Assembly (NCBI GenBank): GCA_961205875.1
Contig: OY540814.1
Coordinates: forward strand, 11,514,993 to 11,578,992
Length of the DNA: 64,000 nt
From: Sialis fuliginosa
Taxonomy: Eukaryota; Arthropoda; Insecta; Megaloptera; Sialidae
Reading direction: 5' to 3'
In this document: positions 58,970-64,000 of the stretch, in pieces
Numbering within the stretch: position 1 is the first letter of the stretch
How the letters are laid out: every line of letters starts with the position of its first letter
Position numbers and translations under genes: made by a program
Notes under the pieces: generated by a model
What the model saw: only the letters and a program-made list of their open reading frames with translations
Told to the model about the DNA's origin: nothing
The model's database searches: none

Positions 58970-59830
58970 CTAGCTAGGCCCGCGCGGCTTCGTTCGCGTG
59001 GACTGCGGAATTATTGTTTAGGATTTAAAAAATATATAGTTGAATTAAGTACAAACACGATTAGTTATTATTGTAATAAAAACCAAACAACAATTAAATT
59101 ACCTAATTACCTACCTAACAAAAACGAATCAGAACTAAAAGTAAAAATAATTTTGTTCTATTTAAATTTAAAAGTTAATTATTGAAAACAAAATACACAA
59201 TTGAAAATCAAAAGAATATCGGCCTGTGATCATTCCCTCTGCCCTGCGTCTACTTGGCACGCTCCCTTCTTGATGCCCGCCGCGACACGTGTCGCCATCG
59301 CGCGAATAATATGTTCCCGTATGTATATTTCGATATTTTCAAAATTAAACGACCAAATTGGATGCTGTAATGGACAAATTATATCTAAATTAAGTACTTA
59401 TGACGATGAAATAATTTATTTCAATAAGGATTAATGTTTTGCAGGTCATAAGTCCACGTAAACAAAACCCAAATATTTTTAATTTTCTTTGTAAAATAAA
59501 AGATTGTGGCTTAAATATAAAAGTTGGACATATTTATTGTAGATTTTTTAATTCTACACAATTTTTTAATATATTATTTTGTTCCATATTGAATGGTTTA
59601 GGCAGCGTATTGCAAAATAGCGCGCCGACGGCAAAATTTTTTCCTACTTGATTTACTATTATCGTCACTGCTTAGTTGTTATGTTACCTAACGTAACAAA
59701 ATAACCTGACTAGAGAACATACCTATGAATTAAAAAAGAAACCACGTAAATCTGATAAGTGGTTCTCGAGTGATAAGCGCGCTAACGGACAAACAGACAG
59801 AGAGACGTTGAGCTTTATATATATTAAGGA
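58970..59830 (-). mobile_element. Helitron family A, copy 2, full length
   Basis: On the minus strand it starts A|TCCTTAATATATATAAAGC (TC complement at 59829-59830), followed by AACGTCTCTCTGTCTGTTTG, and ends TCCACGCGAACGAAGCCGCG, CGGGCCTAG and CTAG|T (58970-58973). The GC-rich end can form a CGCG...CGCG stem. At 861 bp it is the longest A copy and explains the fragments at 11925, 15418, 27375, 33485 and 38804. Frames of up to 77 codons lie inside but none resembles Rep, helicase or RPA; it is non-autonomous. Confidence 0.85.
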
Positions 59831-60941
59831 TATACATATGTATAAAAAAAATTCTACGTCTCGTTTTAATAGTGACTTTTGTATCGTTTATTATTATAAT
59901 TAGTTTATATATTATGATACATTAATAATAAAAAAATAATTATATTTATCAGATATTCGTTACAATCACCCAGAAGTCAATAACCACCCAGTAATAATTT
60001 GAAATGTCTCAAGTAACGAATAACAATATATATTAAATCATAAAAACAACAATTAGTTTCTTATCAAAATAATATCTGCTCATAAATATAATGCACATAC
60101 ATGTGCAGTGTTTATGAATGTATTACATATATTACCTCCCTCATTTATTTATAAAACCGTCTTCAGCGAGGAATGCGCCACAGGCTGGACGCGCCCCGTT
60201 ATCACGTGACGTCACCGTCCCTCCAGGGTCGGACCCATTGCATGTATATTTATCTGATTGGGCTGTAATTTTGGACATTTTTTGTACCGGCTCCCAGCAG
60301 CTCCAAATTCTTCAAGCGAGTTTTTATTGTTTTACACAAACAAAATTATCAGTTTGGAATAATCGATCATTATAATTCATAGTAATTTAAAACTGGAAGC
60401 TATATTATCCCGTAAACGTGGATCTACCAGTTCGATAAAGGTGTGCAAAATGTGTATTGATTTTTTCTGAACGATTTCGCGAAACTGATTATAATAAATT
60501 ATATGGTAATTCTAGCACTTGTATTATTATTGTCTTTATTGTATTTTTAATCTTGATATGTCCAAACATATTTTTATTTTTTAAATAAAAACCAACATGT
60601 ATTACTTTCACTATTACATTGTTATTATATTTCAGTAAGATAAGAATTTATGTATTACCTACCTACCAACCTACATATAATATTTTTTTTAAGTTGGCAT
60701 TTGAATATAGCAAATATAATATTAAGTAGATACCAAGTTTCAGACAAATCGAACAGAGAATCAAACATTAAAAAAAAAACTTTAAATCGTGATATTAAAT
60801 GATTTTTATAATTAAATTTTTAGTTACTTATTAAAAAAAAGTGATCATTATCTAAATAATTGTGAAAACCCAAAAGTATCACGATACCATGAATTTTTTT
60901 TTCATTTTACATAGTACCATTTCGCAAAATCCCCCTCAATA
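59831..60941. other. No gene recognised; GC-rich patch at 60150-60300
   Basis: Most is AT-rich. From about 60160 to 60300 composition rises (gcgccacaggctggacgcgc and on), with a transcription-factor-like composite site described separately. An 85-codon frame crosses the patch without recognisable protein features. Confidence 0.4.
60202..60214. promoter_or_regulatory. Overlapping E-box and CRE-like site
   Basis: TCACGTGACGTCA contains the palindromic E-box CACGTG (60203-60208) overlapping by two bases the palindromic CRE core TGACGTCA (60207-60214). Both are known binding motifs of bHLH and bZIP factors. They lie in a GC-richer patch in otherwise AT-rich DNA, which makes an enhancer or promoter conceivable; there is no direct evidence of activity. 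Confidence 0.25.
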
Positions 60942-61261
60942 TCCATACTTATATTAAAAATGCAAAAGTGTGTCTCACTATCTGTCTGTTTGTTATCTTT
61001 TCACGGCTAAACCGCCGAACCGATTTTGATGAAATTTGGCAAGGAGATAGCTTGCATCCTGAGGAAAAACATAGGCAACTTTGTATCCTGAAAAATGTAT
61101 TACCTAAAGGATATACTTTTTTAGCGTACAAAAGTATACCTAACTAAAAACCTGTTTATCAACTATCATACAGAAATCTGTATTATTTACCTAACCTAAC
61201 TTCATGCTGTTGTTTTTACTAACCAAAATTTCACGCGAATGAAGTCGCGGGTAACAGCTAG
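60942..61261 (+). mobile_element. Helitron family C, copy 1, complete ends
   Basis: 5' end A|TCCATACTTATATTAAAAA (TC at 60942), then CTGTCTGTTTGTTATCTTTT, CACGGCTAAACCGCCGAACC, GATTTTGATGAAATTTGGC, AGATAGCTTGCATCCTGAGG; 3' end CACGCGAATGAAGTCGCGGG, TAACAG and CTAG|T (61258-61261). The CGCG...CGCG pair can form the terminal stem. Families A and C share this 3' terminus but differ in body. 320 bp, non-autonomous. Confidence 0.85.
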
Positions 61262-63454
61262 TCTTGAATATATTATGTAATAATGTCACTATAGCTGATA
61301 GGATTCGATGTAACTCGATAATACAAAAATGTAAATATTCACTTCTCAGCTATTTTGAGTGATAGCGTGATGATATGCACTTTTGAGGTTTAAAGGAATA
61401 CGTTGGTTCAGGTTTCACTAAAATTGGTTCAGTAGTTTTCGAGATTTACTTTTAGTTTTTTTCTTCATATACTTCTTGTGTTCACTCACCTAAAAAATCT
61501 CTTCTTCATTCTTATAATTGCTTACTTATAATTTATAAATATTGAACAGTTCTGAAAAGTCAAAATTAAATCTTGACATTACCATTTTTCTATTAAAATT
61601 TATTTGTAATTATTTTTAACGCTAATTTGTTAATTTTGTTTTATTTATCATAATAAATTGAAAAATGATATTTAAGTTAAATTATATTTTTTGAATTTAA
61701 TTGTTTCATTTATAAGCGTGATGTCCAACATTTGATACAATGTGTACAGTGTAACTGACTTTCATCACGAAATGTAATTAACTAATGAATTATAATTACT
61801 GAGAAATTTACATAAAATTTAAAATGGTGATAATTTTATACGCCTACATTTTGATTTATTTTTCCCCAGATAATTACAATCACGTGAAATGAAATATATA
61901 TGAATTTATTTACATTAAGTTTATTGCAGAAACGGAAACATATTTTTTTAATTATTTTCAGTTGTTTTTCTATTGCATGTCTTTTGAATTAATTTGATTT
62001 AATCGATTAATGATCAAACAAAATAAAATAAGGTTTATTTTTTTACAGATATAACTAATTATTTTAGGATCGGGTAAAGGACATTAATTAAGTAGTACTC
62101 ATTTAAGTATATTATGTAAAAATTTATAGTTATGAGCCTCGATGTGACGACCAAAAAAAATATTTTTCTCCCATCGAAGTTTTGGGATGGATTATCGGAA
62201 AAAAATTTTTTATCAATAACTATATAAATGTAGCTGTGGTTGTGCGTAGCCGCTTTATTTTATAATGGATTCCCCCCTTAATATTATAGATTTAACATAA
62301 TATAATACATATTTAACACTAACAATAATGTGAATGATGATTCAAAAATGTACTTGCTGATAGACGTCAGTTTTTCAATTGGATCTTTTTTTCTCTTACC
62401 TAATCTCAATAGTGCAGGTGAGTGTTTTTGTGGGTAAATAATAGACTTTTTGATCCCACTGTAACCCTATATTTTAAACAATTCAAAAGTTATTTAGGTG
62501 GCCCGGAACTTTTGGAAACCGCTGTTCGTATTGATAATCTGATAATTGGTGAAATTTAAATTAACCATTAAATTGTTTCAAGATGCAAACATGTTCGACA
62601 ACCCTAGCCTAAGGTATCATTTATTTATTTAAATATTCTGCAGTAGCGAACATAATTGATTAAGATAAACAAAACAAAATGGAATAATTCCTTATGACAT
62701 TAAACTGCATTACTCATAACTATACTCGATAAAAATCAGTAACAAAATACAACCGGATTGTTCCTCGCTCCACACAACTGTCTTATCAATTCGTACTTAA
62801 GTAAAATAAAATGTCAAGAGTAAAAAAAGCATTAAAAAATATTCATGTCATAAATAATCTTCAGATCAAGCCACTCGATAAAACCAATGAATACCTCGTA
62901 ACAGAAATTATTGTCAAAGCAAGATAGATATTAAGTTTTAAATTAAATATCATATAAGATATAAATGACGCCTTAAGATGTACACCGCATCGTAATTATA
63001 ATAATTATAATTCAATTAGTCATTACGATTACGACAGTCAAGCTACAATTTGCATAAATCTTATAATAAATGCTCCATTAAAAATTACAGCTATTAAGTA
63101 GTCTTAAGAGAATTTTAGACTATGTTCATGATTTATTATTTAATAGTTCTTTGTAGAACAGAGTTGTCAAATGCGCATGTAATAATAATGTATCTAGAGA
63201 TATGGTCTTTCTTAGATATTTTATTTAATATTGATATTATATTTTATTTAATATACATCTTGATAATAACAATAGCGTCCATACTTTTTTAGTGCAATTT
63301 TTGGAACCCTTACTCAGATCTTCTATTAATAATAATCTCGAGATAAAATTAACCTTTATGTTTGACTTTATGACAATAATTTCGTTATAAAATGCAGTGA
63401 ATATCTTCCAGCCTCTTGAAATAAAACTCCCAGAAATAATTGATATAATTAATA
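61262..63454. other. No gene recognised
   Basis: AT-rich. At 61405-61450 'ttggttcaggtttcactaaaattggttcagtagttttcgagat' style text, a common part of Helitron-like insect repeats, follows the C1 copy without its own end. The remainder is featureless. Confidence 0.5.
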
Positions 63455-64000
63455 GTAACTGTCTCTTAAGGTCGAAATTCGACCAATATTTTATCTACCT
63501 TAACGGTAACATACACATATGATTTTTTTGTGCACATCTATGGCACAGTCCTAATCTAACCTATCCTAACCTAACCATTTCTCACCTTTTATATTTTATA
63601 GTAAATACAAAAAAAAGTACGAAAATTATCGATGTTCACCTATTAATTTATAGATCCCTCAAACAGCAATAGATAACACAAATATATCCATTTACTTTTA
63701 GACAAAAATAAGTGAAATCGTAACTGTAATTCAAAATGAATAAATTAAAAATTGGAGACTTACTTCATTTTCTATTATTAAGCGTAAAAGCTGTTATTTA
63801 CAACAAACATTTCTAAATAAAAATACTGCAATTGAACACGAATTGATTTGGCATTTTCTACGTTTGACAGAAACCCAAAGCTATTAATTTTTACCGCTTG
63901 GTGGTGCTAGGAGTATTGCTATGCTGTTGAACGATGCGATGGGAAATAAACAAACAGCGAGAGGGGAAATCATGTATGAATGTTAACTTTATTTTTCCTG
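63455..64000 (-). repeat. Repeat D, inverted copy running off the window
   Basis: The minus strand from 64000 inward reads AAAGTTAACAT, CATGATTTCCCCTCTCGCTG, CATAGCAATACTCCTAGCAC, CACCAAGCGG, matching the second part of the 32709-33030 copy. Farther in (63640 down to 63455) it reads GAACATCGATAATTTTCGTA, GTGCCATAGATGTGCAC, GTATGTTACCGTTAAGGTAG and AAATATTGGTCGAATTTCGA, matching its first part and tail. The piece just before the right edge (caggaaaaataaagttaac) equals the junction between the two parts, so a further first part should lie beyond 64000. A degenerate CCTAA-rich insertion is at 63553-63577. Confidence 0.7.

Noticed and set aside
58970..59830. Protein frames of 70-77 codons inside Helitron A2 as genes
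   Set aside because: They lie within a repeat whose other copies break the frames, and they show no Rep or helicase motifs.
63553..63577. Second telomere tract
   Set aside because: Units are irregular (TCTAACC, TATCC, TAACC); only a degenerate CCTAA-like stretch.
1..64000. tRNA or rRNA genes
   Set aside because: No cloverleaf with a GGTTCGANTCC-type B box and matching acceptor stem was seen, and no rRNA core motif. A covariance-model search would be decisive.
1..64000. Integrated virus or LTR retrotransposon
   Set aside because: No reverse transcriptase, integrase, capsid or viral replicase motifs and no long direct terminal repeats were noticed by eye. A tblastn search would be needed to exclude short remnants.

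Overview
This is AT-rich, non-coding, eukaryotic DNA. It has no bacterial operons, no long open frames, and almost every recognisable feature is a transposon relic. I infer an insect, most likely a moth or butterfly. The short (TTAGG)n tract fits the arthropod telomere motif. Several repeat families carry termini that I associate with lepidopteran genomes: non-autonomous Helitrons ending in a GC-rich stretch plus CTAG, preceded by text such as 'cacggctaaaccg', and the AGGGTTCC...GGAACCCT hairpin. No database search was possible, so the taxon is an inference.

Layout. At the left edge (143-292, minus) is a 49-codon open frame that looks like a coding exon with a donor-like site. From 1 to 12 kb the DNA is mostly unique and AT-rich, with a small fold-back (1194-1332), repeat E copy 1, repeat H copy 1, and a 1.1-kb fold-back (8087-9232) split by a hAT-type MITE. 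From 12.5 to 15.8 kb lies an inverted composite containing another hAT-type MITE, followed by a Helitron relic. From 18 to 27 kb come repeats G, C, J and E, a near-perfect 530-bp fold-back (21746-22292), a decayed Tc1/mariner transposase (23094-23680), a TA-flanked MITE (24201-24516) and a piggyBac-type MITE (26775-27284).

From 27 to 33 kb lie the TTAGG tract, a possible 45-nt exon (29283-29327), and repeats H, D and I. From 33.4 to 45 kb is a Helitron-rich block: families A, B and C in both orientations, some with exact A|TC...CTAG|T boundaries. One B copy is split by a MITE whose 9-bp target duplication is confirmed by the uninterrupted sister copies. From 45 to 61 kb come eight more terminal-inverted-repeat elements, among them two copies of the three-copy MITE F and a piggyBac-type MITE whose core is two adjacent perfect palindromes of 60 and 40 bp, plus Helitrons A2 and C1. 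The right edge is an inverted copy of repeat D that runs off the window.

Overall this is most likely intronic or intergenic sequence shaped by layered insertion of small non-autonomous DNA transposons. No autonomous element, rRNA, tRNA, CRISPR array or intact protein gene was recognised.
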